Positions 31,846 through 42,810 of a DNA stretch of 64,000 nucleotides are shown piece after piece. This DNA is from Cryptomeria japonica (lineage: Eukaryota; Streptophyta; Pinopsida; Cupressales; Cupressaceae). Under the pieces are notes generated by a model, which had not been told where the DNA came from, ran no database searches, and saw only the letters and a program-made list of their open reading frames with translations. The translations under genes and the position numbers were made by a program. The stretch spans positions 215,870,654 to 215,934,653 of the forward strand of contig NC_081411.1 in NCBI RefSeq assembly GCF_030272615.1, written 5' to 3'. The stretch's first letter is position 1; each line of letters begins with the position of its first letter.

Positions 31846-34800
31846 ATGGCTTCCTCCTCAGCACCTAGATTCATTGCAAACCCTAGTGTGATTGAAGTTA
31901 TTAAGCGCCCTAGACCCGTATTTAAGATGATTCGCAAAATTGCGAAGAAAGATGATACCCTAGGAGCATTCTCAAAAATACCTAAAGGAGTTGCATATGC
32001 TGAGGATCCTAGAATTTAAATACATTGTCATATAGAAGAACTAGGAGATGATGAAATTAAGAACATGTATAGGATTGTTATATGTGATGTAAATGGAAAT
32101 GTTAAACTAGAACATAAGATAGTTGAAACCCGAGGTTTTGTGGACATTCTTAGTATTCCTGATTTTCCAAAGGATGTTATAAGGATTGTGTTAAGAAGAG
32201 TTCATGGGGAGTTCTTTTGGTTGGGTTCCATCATAAGATAACCAAAGAGGTAGTTAGGGTAGTGACAGACTTACCTTCCATCGGTAGCAGGCCTGACAAG
32301 ACTAAAAAGGTTCCAAATGACACTGTAATGACCCTAACCGGTGCAACCTTTGACAAGAGATCCTTGAGAGTCAATGATGTAAAGGATATCAATGTGAAAT
32401 TCATTAGGATGATTCTTGGATACAAGGCTACACATGCCAACATATTAAACTCTGTTTCTAGCTTATGTATCAAAAGTGCTTATGACTTGGTAAAGAACAA
32501 TGCAAAGATGGACATATGCGAATGGCTAAAAGATGAACTAATAAAAATCTAAAGAAAATCAAAGGGGACAAGAAAGGGACTTTCAAATTTGGCAACTTAA
32601 TTGTGTGTTTAATGTTGTATATCACCAAGGAAGTACCTGGTATTGGTAAAAAGGATTTTGGTTTTGACATACCGGTAGGAAAACAACTATTGGACATTCT
32701 AAATAAAATGGGAGATGACAAGGAAAAGAACATAAATCAACATTTTCAGGCATTGAAAGCTAGAATGAAAACCAGGATAAGGCTATCTCAAGCTATAGTT
32801 GACAAATATCAAAAAGAGATATGCTTTGTAATAAAGAAAGATGAAATTTGGATGGAGGCAGTAGTCCCAAGGACTGTTCGGGTTACATAAATGGGATATG
32901 AGGCAGATGAGAATATAATTGATACTTATGCAAAAGCCCTCCTAGAAGCCCCCAAAGAACCATCAGAAAAACTATTTGGAAATGCAGAATCGATTGAAAG
33001 CAGTATTCAATCTCAAAAAATAGTAAAGAAAACTGAACAAATAGTTAGAAAAGGAACAAGGCAGGAAAAAGCAATCAAGGAAGATGTATTGAATAAAACT
33101 GGTATTAAGGAGAGTGACTTGGAAGGACTACAACCGAAAGCACATATTTCACCGGTTGCTACATCCTTTGATAGTGAAATACCAACAAAGTTCAAAAGGG
33201 TAGAAAGAAAAAGAAAACCCTCACTGGTACCCTCTCTTGCTCCAAAAAGAACAAGACATAAACAACAGGTAGTTAGGCCTCCAACAAAGAAGTTGACACC
33301 AAAGAAAAGGAAAGAAAAACAAGTTGTCCCTCCTTTGGACAAACTTTTGAATTAAATAACTGAAGATGGAAAATTGTCAAACATCAGCAAGTTGTATAAC
33401 ACACTTTCAAATGATGAAAAAGAAAGTATAGAGAATAGTGTTATTTTACATCTTGATATCTATAAGAAATTTTTGATGGAAGTTGTAGATGATATATCCA
33501 ATGACTTGTATAGAAGGTTAGAAGCAAGAAGGGTAGCAATTGTTGAATTAGATAAAAAGATCAAGATAGAAAAACTACTTGCAGTTCACCTAGTGAACTC
33601 AACTCAAGAGATAGATGAATTAATAAGTGAGGCCAACCAGACAGTATTTTGAACCGATCATCGACATGTAGCACTAATGGTAGGTAGAGTTAATGAAATA
33701 TCAGAAGAAACTGCAGATAAGTGGGATATATTATTTGTTGAAAAAGAAAAACAAGAAGAGCTCAAGCGACCAAAGACTCTTAGAGTCTATCAAAAGGACA
33801 AGGATAAGGGGAAAGACAAAGTAGGTGGTCCTCCTAGCCTAAAGATAATAGATAACTTGCCCCCACCTCCTTCTGATACTCCACCGACAACAAGGAGTAT
33901 GAAACACCACATGAGGACACAAATCCTGACTCAGAAGTGTTGTACACAATGAATATTGACACACAGGAAGTTAACATTATTGTGGATAAGGAAACAACTG
34001 AAAAGAGAGATGTGGCAACTGAGCCACCTAGAAAAAACATCATAGTTGGAAACATTGAAATTGGGGAAGAGCAACAAACTGAAAAATCAGTAGATCCCTT
34101 GGTCACTAGAATGGTGACTGATACCATTGATGCTAACATTGGAAAACCAACAGATGGGATACCGGCTATAGAAAAGCCTACTGAGTCACTGGTAGTGGAC
34201 AGTGTTGGGGTGCAAACAAAAAAACGGGTAGTGGATACCACTGTAAAATCATCAGAGAAACCATCGGTAGAGAGCACAAAAAAACCGACAGAGACACATA
34301 CTGAGAAACAGGTAGAGCAACAGGCTCATTCACATGCACATACAAAGACAGTGCCACCGGCTACAACTGAAAAACCTAAACCCTTGGTAGTTGAAATGCA
34401 AACAAAAACTGACCCTCCAGAGAAAGAGGAAAGCAAAGCTATTACTACCACCGATGAATTACAAATTGTGAAGGTAGTTAGACAGTCATCCGGAACCTCT
34501 ATGACTAAATTTAGGCCAACCAATGTGACAGAGGTATTATTAGATTCAATCAAGAAAATAACAAATTGTAATGCACTAGCATATAAGGCTATTGATGATA
34601 CCTTGCTAATTTTGAAATTGATAGCACCCAAGTGTAATATAGAGAATAAAGATTCTTTGAGCCAATTAGACACATTGTCTAAGTACATAACCGACAACCT
34701 ACTAACAATTGATCAGATCAATGAAGAGACCTTCAGAGAGAAAATGAATAATAAAGAGAAGGAAAAATTCTTTGAGGAGACAATCAAGAAGAATAAAGAA

Positions 34801-35277
34801 CACATGGATACATTATTACCGGTACTAGGTAAGACAATTTTGGATTTCAAGAAATTGTACAAAGATACATGTAAAACAAACATTTTAACAGAAGATATAG
34901 ACAAAGAGATTAGCAAAGCACAAAAGGAAATTAATAATATTGCTGATAATTTAATAGGTTCATCAGATTCAATATCAGTAGTAGAATAGGAAATTGCAGG
35001 ATTTGAAGAGAAAATAGAAAAACTGGAAAAAGACAAGGAAAGGTTAAAATATAAGGCAAAGAAATTGAAGTGTAGACTAGGTCCTAAAATAGATATCCTC
35101 ATCTCTTTGAGAAAAAAGATTTTTGAGGTTCTTGTTCTAGGACTTAAGACACCGGAAGAGAAAATGCACTTACTCACTAGTACAATTCAGAGGACCGAAA
35201 CAACACTAAAGGACAGTGAAAGATTCTTCAACAGTCTGAATGTTGCAGGGATCCAGACAGGAACTACACTCAATTGA
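31846..35277 (+). pseudogene. E3 long ORF of unknown function, frameshifted
   Basis: From the ATG at 31846 (MASSSAPRFIANPSVIEV) a coding trace runs for about 1140 codons through four frame changes and several stops. The N-terminal 400 residues look globular: RIVICDVNGNVKLEHKIVET, FPKDVIRIVLRRVHGEFFWL, VKFIRMILGYKATHANIL and FKFGNLIVCLMLYITKEVPG. Then come a Lys/Arg-rich segment (KKLTPKKRKEKQ), a Thr/Glu/Lys-rich linker with THTEKQVEQQAHSHAHTKTV, and a helical C-terminus (KIEKLEKDKERLKYKAKKLK). Nothing resembles an RT, integrase or protease. The first part recalls uncharacterised plant transposon-associated proteins; that is a weak impression. Confidence 0.6.
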
Positions 35278-35490
35278 CATTGAATGACAACCTTTGTCAT
35301 TGATGCCAAAGGGGGAGTATTAGAGGATGAGAAAAAAAAGGAGTAGTAGAGGATGAGAAAATTGTATGACAGAAGATCATCTGCTCAGGGGGAGCACTCA
35401 ATTTTTGTAACACAGTTTTGGTAAGATTTTTGGACAACACTTTTTGGATACACTTTTTGGCTTTTTCTCATGAGTGTTGCCATCAATGTC

Positions 35491-35502
35491 AAAGGGGGAG
35501 AT
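35491..35502 (+). promoter_or_regulatory. E3 polypurine tract
   Basis: AAAGGGGGAGAT directly before the 3' LTR; it would prime plus-strand DNA. Similar CAAAGGGGGAG runs also occur near 35309 and 35378, so there are extra candidate tracts. Confidence 0.9.
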
Positions 35503-36280
35503 TGTTGGAAAATGCACACTCCAATGAGAAATTGTAGGTTATTGAAGGTATTGTCATTGATGGCAACCTTACAATCCTATGACACCGACAGGCACCGACA
35601 CCGACAGACTCTACATTGGCATACAGTTCACCAGCACCGAAAAGATGATTATCGGCACCTTGGCTGACAAGATTTTTGTTTATCACATAATGTATTTATT
35701 GTAATATCTTTTTGTAAGCTAACAAGGCATATTGTAAAAAGGCTCCTATATAAGTATGAGATCTTGTAGAACATTTGTGATAAAGATATGCATAGATGGA
35801 TATTATGTGCGAATGAGGCAGATTTTGGAGTAAGGTTTATGATTATTGCAAGAGCTTAAACCGGTACTAGATCTGGCATAACAGATGCTTTTTGTAGTAG
35901 TACATCATATTGGATTTCCATAAATCCACTTTTGTAAGTCAGTGAGACTTCCTTTTGTAATTGAGCAGTGAGCTTTAGGCACTTGGTCTTCCTGCATGTG
36001 CAGGCCCCCATTTTTGTAAGTAATATTCACTTATTGGCCAATGAGTGAATATTGTGGGTCACAAATCCCACCGAGGTTTTTCCCACACCGGGTTTCCTCA
36101 CCAAAATATTGTGTTATGGTGTGCTTTCTATGTTGTATTTATTGTTCTTATTTACTGCATTAATTTTGGTTTATCAGTACATTGTTTTGGAATGCAATTC
36201 ATTTAATAAGTTTAAAAAATCCATTAACCGGTTAGATACTGATTTATCCCCCCCTCTCAGTATCTTTGGGAATCCTAACA
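35503..36280 (+). repeat. E3 3' LTR
   Basis: 778 bp, matching the 5' LTR with scattered substitutions; TATATAAG near 35748. Followed by GTCTC. Confidence 0.95.
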
Positions 36281-36384
36281 GTCTCCATGGCTTTTAATCG
36301 GGCTGCGATTCCTTGCAATATTTTCATTACAGCAGGGTTTGCATTCCCACGTGCTCCACCATTCCTATTTCCTCTTCACGCCAT
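36281..36384 (-). pseudogene. E2 gag, N-terminus
   Basis: A minus-strand ATG at 36384 begins M-A-stop-RGNRNGG, where TGA probably replaces an Arg codon, then NPAVMKILQGIAARLKAME. The last codons join RRGRPIED at 29576 in frame across the GTCTC duplication, which shows that E3 landed about 33 codons into E2 gag. Confidence 0.8.
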
Positions 36385-36472
36385 CTTTATGCCAGTCCTC
36401 TGCAGCTATAGATCAGATCCACAGTTCGCCACCCCACAAAAAATTCTTAGGACAATGCAATCTCCATAACAA

Positions 36473-36490
36473 AATCTTGCTACGATACCA
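36473..36490 (-). promoter_or_regulatory. E2 primer-binding site (decayed initiator tRNA-Met)
   Basis: Minus strand TGGTATCGTAGCAAGATT, two bases after the LTR end. It agrees with the initiator tRNA-Met complement (TGGTATCAGAGCCAGGTT) at 14 of 18 positions. Confidence 0.7.
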
Positions 36491-36492
36491 CT

Positions 36493-37263
36493 TGGTGCAC
36501 TCACCCGTTAGGAGGGACCTCAAAGAGATCAATCCAGATTTGGAAGAAAGAGTAAACACAATGGAAACAAGAGGATATGATGGAGGCAATGCATAACTAA
36601 ATGAATTAGATCAAGAAAACTGATTACAGATAACTGGTAACATTTAAATTACAAGATTCGGCTCACTGGTTTGCTACATACATGCTCAATTACAAAATTG
36701 GTCAACTCCGGACCTCTAAATCATAAGATTTATCTTCTATGTTCTATCAGATTGATTTCTAATGCTTAATTACAATAATTTATGTGATCCAAGGGGATCT
36801 AGTTGACCAAAAGGGATCAAATGCCGAAGAACAAGATGAAACATGTAAAACCAAAAGGTCAGCCTCCACCAAAGAGATTCCTCCAAAAAATCCAAAGGAT
36901 AAAGTGCAGATCAAAGGGAAGGTCGGCCACATGATAATGAACATTGGAATCAACAAATTGGGTTCCACAAGCTACGTAAAGGATCTGGTAGATTCACAAA
37001 TGCAAATAGGTCCAAGCGGTTCTGGTTCCAGAAAACTGTCTCAGAATCCAAAATCGATAACTTGCTAGAAAATGATTGAAATGCTCCGCAGTTTAGGAAT
37101 AAGATGATCATGTCCTCAAGAAAAATCCAACTCCACAAGATCTGGTGAAAAATGCAAGAAAATATAGAAAGAAATGTTAAAACTGCAAAACATAAAACAA
37201 AATGAAAAGGAAATGTTTTTGGTTGATGCAAGATTGTCAAGAACTGGGGATGCTCCTGCATCA
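36493..37263 (-). repeat. E2 5' LTR
   Basis: 771 bp, aligned with 9472-10228 throughout. Its right end meets the purine tract at 37264. Confidence 0.92.
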
Positions 37264-37341
37264 AGAAGTGATAGAGATAGAGGGGGAGAGGGAAAGATAG
37301 GGATAGAATAAGAAGAGGGAGATATATGAAGAGATAGATAT
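37264..37341. repeat. Purine-rich tract (middle part)
   Basis: 78 bp of GATAGAGGGGGAGAGG-like sequence between E2 and E4, continuous in style with 8470-9471 and 47133-47285. The last five bases, GATAT, are the E4 target duplication. Confidence 0.85.
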
Positions 37342-38113
37342 TGTATATGGTGAAAATGGAAACAACAATATTGAAAGACTAAATGAATTCAACCCCAAAA
37401 CCCTAGCCTAATAACAACAAAGATCCACCATAACATATGAAGATTACCAAAGACAATGCAAATTAAATGAAATCACAAAGATTATACCATCACATGTCCA
37501 ATAGGGTTTGGATCTCCATTCTTCTTATCTCCATTGATCTTGCTTGATATATTTTCTCTAAGATTTTATATGTGCACAAGAGCTCAAAAAAGAACGAAAA
37601 TATGGATGTAAGTAGGCTTGATCGCATATGAAAGTTTGAGTGCTAGAGTGCTTGATTCGGGTTGATAATGAAGGAAGCATCTCCTTATATAGAAGACACT
37701 ATAAGAAATGGAGGGATAAGATTGAGAGGTGTAAAAGATAAATAGTCGGCTATGATTAGAGGGTAGGTAGAGGAAATAAGAAAATAACGAGAGGGTAGGT
37801 AGTGTAGGAATTAAGAGATGAATGACATGTGTCATAGGTAGAAAAGGTTAATGAATTAATTAAATAAATAAAAATTTAATTTAATTAATAGAGGAAGTGG
37901 GATAATTAAATAAATAAGGTATTTATTTAATTTAGGAGAAGGACAATTTAAATAAATAAAAGTATTTATTTAAATGAGAAATAAGGCTAGAAGAGGATAA
38001 ATGAATTAATTAAATAAATAAAGATTTATTTAATTAATAGAAGAATTAGGCTAAAATAATTAAATAAATAAAAATATTTATTTAATTAGACTGGACAATT
38101 TTAGGTGTCTACA
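37342..38113 (-). repeat. E4 LTR A (outer 3' LTR)
   Basis: 772 bp. On the minus strand it starts TGTAGACACCTAAAATTG and ends CCATATACA. The U3-like part is A/T-rich with TTAATTAAATAAATA repeats; a TATA box CTATATAAGG lies near 37695-37685 on the minus strand. Confidence 0.93.
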
Positions 38114-38127
38114 TTTTGCACCTCTTT
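38114..38127 (-). promoter_or_regulatory. E4 polypurine tract at LTR A
   Basis: Minus strand AAAGAGGTGCAAAA directly before the LTR. The version at LTR B (44510-44523) is AAAGAGGGGCAAAA, so this one carries a G-to-T change. Confidence 0.85.
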
Positions 38128-38213
38128 GAGACAATGCAGCTTTTCCCGTTGTTTCAAAGAAGATAAGATGAACTGATACAAAGTTGCCCCAAGATGGCAA
38201 TGATATGCCCCCT

Positions 38214-38260
38214 CGAGAGATTGGATGAAAATGTCTGGAAAGATCACAGACAATCTCTCG
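38214..38260. other. Perfect inverted repeat near E4 LTR A
   Basis: CGAGAGATTG (38214-38223) and CAATCTCTCG (38251-38260) form a perfect 10-bp stem with a 27-base loop. Preceded by ATGCCCCCT. Kept exactly in the second copy (44610-44656). Confidence 0.75.
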
Positions 38261-38635
38261 ATAAGAAAGAAAGGGTAGAATGGACTGACAAGATAGGATA
38301 AAGTCATAGAGTCACGAGATAACGAAGACTGACTCGGGAGACCAAGGCTAGGGCTAGGGTAGTCTATAAGATAGACCATGAGGGGAATACATCCTCATTG
38401 TCATCCACACATCCAAGAGATCAGAGTGTAAAGGGAGAATAGAGCAGCAATAGTCAGCAACGATGGCTTTGGTTCACATATTCGATATTCGCCAATTTTA
38501 GAGGCCAGAAGATGCAAGAGAGCCGGTAAGTACCACAAAACCTCCTTGTACGTTGTCGCAATAAATGTTGTCATAAATGCATGTTAGGTAGCACATTTAA
38601 TGCTTTTTAGAGATGTCAACCAGGGGGCAAAAAAT

Positions 38636-38880
38636 GCTAAGGTGCATCTGTGTTGGTGCCAGGCACGTCTGGGTTGGCTAGGCGCATCTGTGTTTGTGCT
38701 AGGCACGTCTATGAATGCAAAGGCTTATATGTCAAATGCGAGTGCGTCTATGTTGTGCTGGCGTGTTTGTGCTATATGGGTGCGTCTGTGTAGAGCAGAG
38801 GCACGTCTATGTCCGTCAAGCGCATTTGTGTAGAACAGACACGTATGTGCAGTATGTAAGTGTGTGTATGTCAAAAATGT
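38636..38880. repeat. Short imperfect repeats, E4 copy 1
   Basis: Variants of GGCGCATCTGTG and AGGCACGTCTATG recur about every 20-40 bp, in CpG-containing sequence unlike its A/T-rich surroundings. Duplicated at 45065-45310. Confidence 0.7.
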
Positions 38881-39094
38881 GCATTTATGTCTTCTAGGCC
38901 AAATCGACAGTTCTGTGATGAACATACGCTGTTGATTGGATAAGCTGCTGAGATGATACACTCAAGTAGGTACCCTAAGGAAGACTAGAATAGAAAATAG
39001 GGCTATGATTGAAAATTCTGTGATAGAACATACATTGCCAATTAGGAAACTACTCAAGAGGATACACTCAAGCAAAGGCCCTAGGATAGGATAA

Positions 39095-39385
39095 ATCAAG
39101 GCACTTTGTGATGAACAGGGAGTACCAAAACATAGTACTTTGTGATGAACAAGGAGTACTAAAAAGAAGAGCACTTTGTGATGAACAGGGAGTGCAAAAC
39201 GTAGTACTTTGTGATGAACAGGGAGTACCACTAGGATAAACAACAACACTTTGTGATGAACATGGAGTGTCACTAGGATAGAAAGAAACACTTTGTGATG
39301 AATAGGGAGTGTCACTAGGATAAAATATCATAAGCACTTAGGATAATAAGCAACATTTTGTGATGAACAAGGAATGCCACTATGA
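39095..39385. repeat. CTTTGTGATGAACA repeats, E4 copy 1
   Basis: Eight copies of CTTTGTGATGAACAGGGAGT with spacers of 16-30 bases. A matching array lies at 45525-45810. Earlier single units (TTCTGTGATGAACATACG near 38910) suggest the array is older than its present edge. Confidence 0.85.
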
Positions 39386-39425
39386 TTGACACAGTTGATT
39401 TGCTTGACTACAGGAGTACCTACCT

Positions 39426-41359
39426 AAGCTGGAGTCATGGGAGAGATTCCCATCGACTTAGAGTTTGTTAGCAGAGCTAACGGTTGAGGAGAGAGCAGCG
39501 GTTTAGGCTATGGGCCTACGACATATTCTATATATGCCTGAGTTTCAGGCAAACATGGGGTTGCTGACTGCGCTTGCTGAGAGATGGCACTTAGAGACTT
39601 GTAGCTTTCATTTGCCTATGGGTGAGATGACAGTCACCTTAGAGGATGTTTATAGGATACTAGAAATATCGATCGATGGAGAGTTGGTACCCTACGATCG
39701 AGATAGAGATAGGGATGCACTGAGATGAGTGTTCTAGGATCCGGGATTGGAGATGAGGGCTCGACATGTGGCTTTGGACACCATGACAAAGACAAGATTA
39801 GCACTACCAATAGTGTTGGCAGGAGTGATCAGTGGGTTCCTCTATCCAAATAGGGTGACACGAGGATTGGCTGTGGGCTGGGGTGGTACACTGGAGACAT
39901 TGGTGATATAGCACACTGGGATTGCATGGGGACCATGTCTGTTGGCATACTTGTATTATGAGTTACATCTTTTTGTATACCATGGATCAATAGGATTGGG
40001 TTGCGGGGTGACATTATTGCAGGGTGGGCATATGAGCATCTGTCGGTTACACGATCGATTCATTTTAGAGGAAGGGACCATGGGCACAGTTTTATACATC
40101 TGTATGATATGATTACATCTTAGCTGTAGATTGGGAGATTAGAGTACTAGCACAGGGTCATTGATGAGATTGACACTGTAGTATGGAGGCTGTCCTGAGA
40201 GTGTGAGGATTGGGAGGATGATGCAGTGGAGCTATCGTATGTGTTCAGGAGCAGGTATCTAATTGGGTGGACGCCATATGTGCTTGAGAGGAAGTTGGTG
40301 GATAGGGTGGGCAAGCAGTTTGGCAAGATACAATAGATGCCATGGGGTTCTGGGATGTATGCTCGGATAGTGAGGGATCAGGCGCACTTCAGGCCATTAT
40401 TGTTATATGATCAGGCAGTGATGTAGCTGGTAGAGATGATTCCCTTGCCTTGGGAAATATGGCCAATGATAGAGAATGCAGGGATGGAAGCAGAGTATAC
40501 TGCATATTAGGATGAACATCCATTTCCATGGTTGATAGATCTCGAGGAGCAGATAGATGGAGATAGCAGAGGTAGAGGCTGACAGAGCAGGTGGGGTATA
40601 GTAGGAGAGAGGAGAGTGGCTCTACGGAGAGAGGGTGGAGAGGAGAGGCAAGCTTGACAGGCTCACATGGTGAGGGGTAGAGGTGTTTTGCCTTTACAGG
40701 TACCAGCAACATAGGGACAGGGACAGGGATGGGGGTAGCCACAGGAGCAGCCACAGGTATAAGGACAGGGGTAGCCACAGGAGAAGCCATAGGTACAGGG
40801 ACAGGGGCAACCATAGGAGAAGCCATAGGTATAGGGACAGGGGCAGCCACAAGAGTAGCCATAGGGTGAGGGAGGAGAGGAGGAGGATGAGCTACTGACT
40901 TTGAGGGAGATCTGCCAGGGACAGGCAGATGAGATCCAGGATCTCGAGTAAGAGAGGGATAGGTTCATGAGATAGCTAAGGGACACTAAGCAGGAGAGGG
41001 ATCTAGTTATCTAGCGCTATACAAAGGTTGAGACAACACTAAGGGTAGGGAGATAGGAAATAGAGGACACAGGAGCTAGATATGCCTATGTTCTATGAGC
41101 TGGGGAGGAGATAGGCTACTGGAGAGACCTATACTATGGAGCAGTGCCACCAGAGCAGTTGGCTAGGAGCTTCTGTAGACCATCACGGATTGCGACGACC
41201 ACTAGAGGGAGGGACAAGAGACATGCATCGAGCGGTGGGGTCATGGGTCCTCCACCACCACCATATAGAGGGGATAGGAGAGATGATCATGGGGCGGGTC
41301 CTTCCAGTGCTCAGACTCCATTGAGGCCAGCTGGCTCCGAGGGAGGGAGTTCATCATAG
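39426..41359 (+). pseudogene. Plant mobile domain gene, antisense in E4 (copy 1)
   Basis: The frame has LTVEERAAV-stop-AMGLRHILYM, then LLTALAERWHLETCSFHLPM, GEMTVTLEDVYRILEISIDG and VTRGLAVGWGGTLETLVI. RW-x-ETCSFH-x-P-x-GEMT-x-TLEDV is the signature of the plant mobile domain, known from plant nuclear and transposon-linked proteins. Later parts show a Gln/Pro-type 36-bp repeat (40715-40866), a helical stretch and a C-terminus with YYGAVPPEQLARSF and GPPPPPYRGDRR. The start ATG of copy 2 is AAG here, and several stops and shifts occur. It runs opposite to E4 transcription, like the antisense extra ORFs known in Tat elements. Confidence 0.8.
40715..40866 (+). repeat. 36-bp tandem repeat in plant mobile domain gene
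   Basis: About four units of GGACAGGGGTAGCCACAGG followed by AGAAGCCATAGGTACAG, equal to 12 codons, so copy number can change without shifting frame. Several GGTAG/CATAG stops are present in the likely frame. Confidence 0.75.
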
Positions 41360-42810
41360 CTTTAGAGGGCTCCCTATGTATTAGTTTTGTACCATTTTGT
41401 ATGATGACACCTTCAGGTGATTGTAGCCATATAATTTTGACATCATTGTATCATGACACTTATGATTATATATATGAGATTCATCCTTGCGGCAGCTATA
41501 TGCATGTGTACCTATACGATGAGATTTTTCTACGTGTCTTATGATGTATGTAAATATGTACATGAGGAATGCAATATTTTTGTTCTTTTATGTTTTTATA
41601 TGTTATGCCAATGCAAATGTGAATGTATGAAATGCGGATGAAAAGGCAAAATAACTATCTTCATGATGAAAATGTAAAATGTGCTAGCATGTGTTGTGTG
41701 CAGGATGTGATGCAATTGTGATATCTATATGTATGTATGAAACACTAATATGTGGGAATGCAGGTGCAACTACATGAAATGCAAACATTTTTTTGGTGTG
41801 TCATTATACTCAGTCATGTGATAGCAGGCTACACGGACTCAGGAAGGACGGTGGAGGTCAATCAAGAAAGAGGGATGAAAGGTAGAAGATATGAACGTGA
41901 AAGAGCTTCTTGTGCATTATCATCATTAAGATTTATTATGGCAAGTAGGTTATGACAATCCAGGCATATGTTTGACCCAGAAAGTCATTGTACCCGTTTG
42001 TATGGAGATAAGACAATCACAAACAAGGAATGCCCCAGTTCACACTAGACTCACAATGTCCTTATATCCTTGGACAAGTCATAGCATTACTAAGAGACAA
42101 TCCACAAACAACAAATAAAAATAGGCGACGATACCCCATCCTCGCCTTTCTAGTCAAAGACATCCTGGAGATAGAATCTCTAGTTAGAGACATCCCGGAA
42201 AAGCTAAAAGACATGTCACCAAAAGATAAAATCAAAACAAAACCAAGACTTGACACCAACATCCACTGCAGTCCCCAAGTTTAGTGTCTCTTGTGACTTG
42301 TATAAGTCCATTTGATTGTGGTCACAATGTTTACTTTCACAGAAGGATAGATAGCACTGAACCATAATGTTGTCTGAGTCTGTTGAAAGATTTGATTTGT
42401 TGAAGTCTATTGCTGCTTGTGTCTCATCTAAAACTAATTGAATCCATGAAACTGATACTTTATTGCAGAGAAAATGGAACTTTATTGTGGACGGGCGATG
42501 CAAATGTTTCTTTATTGTGGATCGTGTGTAGATAGACTGAAGAAAATTGGAAGAAACTGTACTCCTCATAATAGATGATGCTCTTAGTTCCACACCCATC
42601 ACTAGACTTAGGATTAGCCTTAGCCACATATAGGAGTTGATTTATTATGGATGGTTTGGGGTGAAAAGGAATGTTATTATGAATGGCTAACCAATCTTAG
42701 GTAGATCAATAACAAGCCATGATGGGAATGTGTAAAGTTTATTATGGATGGATAGGTTGTGAGTGTGTGCGAAAGTGAAAAGATGAAAGTGAATCCTGAA
42801 GGAGGGAGGA
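41360..42810. other. E4 non-coding region between antisense gene and pol end
   Basis: About 1.45 kb with only short frames. I see no domain or repeat that explains it. Confidence 0.4.

Larger units (their letters stand above)
29577..36280 (+). mobile_element. E3: non-autonomous LTR retrotransposon with two unusual ORFs
   Basis: LTRs at 29577-30358 and 35503-36280 begin TGTTGGAAAATGCACACTCC and end AATCCTAACA. The 5-bp duplication GTCTC flanks it (29572-29576, 36281-36285). The primer-binding site TGGTATCAGAGCC (initiator tRNA-Met) and polypurine tract AAAGGGGGAGAT set plus orientation. Inside are a coiled-coil protein with four zinc knuckles (30430-31542) and a decayed long ORF (31846-35277). 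No protease, integrase, RT or RNase H motif occurs, so replication would need enzymes from another element. Confidence 0.93.
9472..37263 (-). mobile_element. E2: Ty3/gypsy chromovirus, split by two later insertions
   Basis: LTRs lie at 9472-10228 (3') and 36493-37263 (5'); both begin TGGTGCA and end CTGCATCA on the plus strand. Removing E5 and E3 leaves an element of about 6.2 kb, with gag, protease, RT, RNase H, integrase and a chromodomain in standard chromovirus order on the minus strand. Flanks are GGGAG (9467-9471) and AGAAG (37264-37268), which match at three of five bases, so the target duplication is weak or mutated. Many stops and frameshifts show a dead copy. Confidence 0.92.

Noticed and set aside
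32603-33355. Separate small genes inside E3
   Set aside because: Adjacent frames are pieces of one decayed long ORF joined by frameshifts, with continuous protein-like composition.
39426-41359. Host plant mobile domain gene
   Set aside because: It occurs twice, each time at the same place next to an E4 LTR and inside the GATAT-bounded unit, with stops; it belongs to the element.
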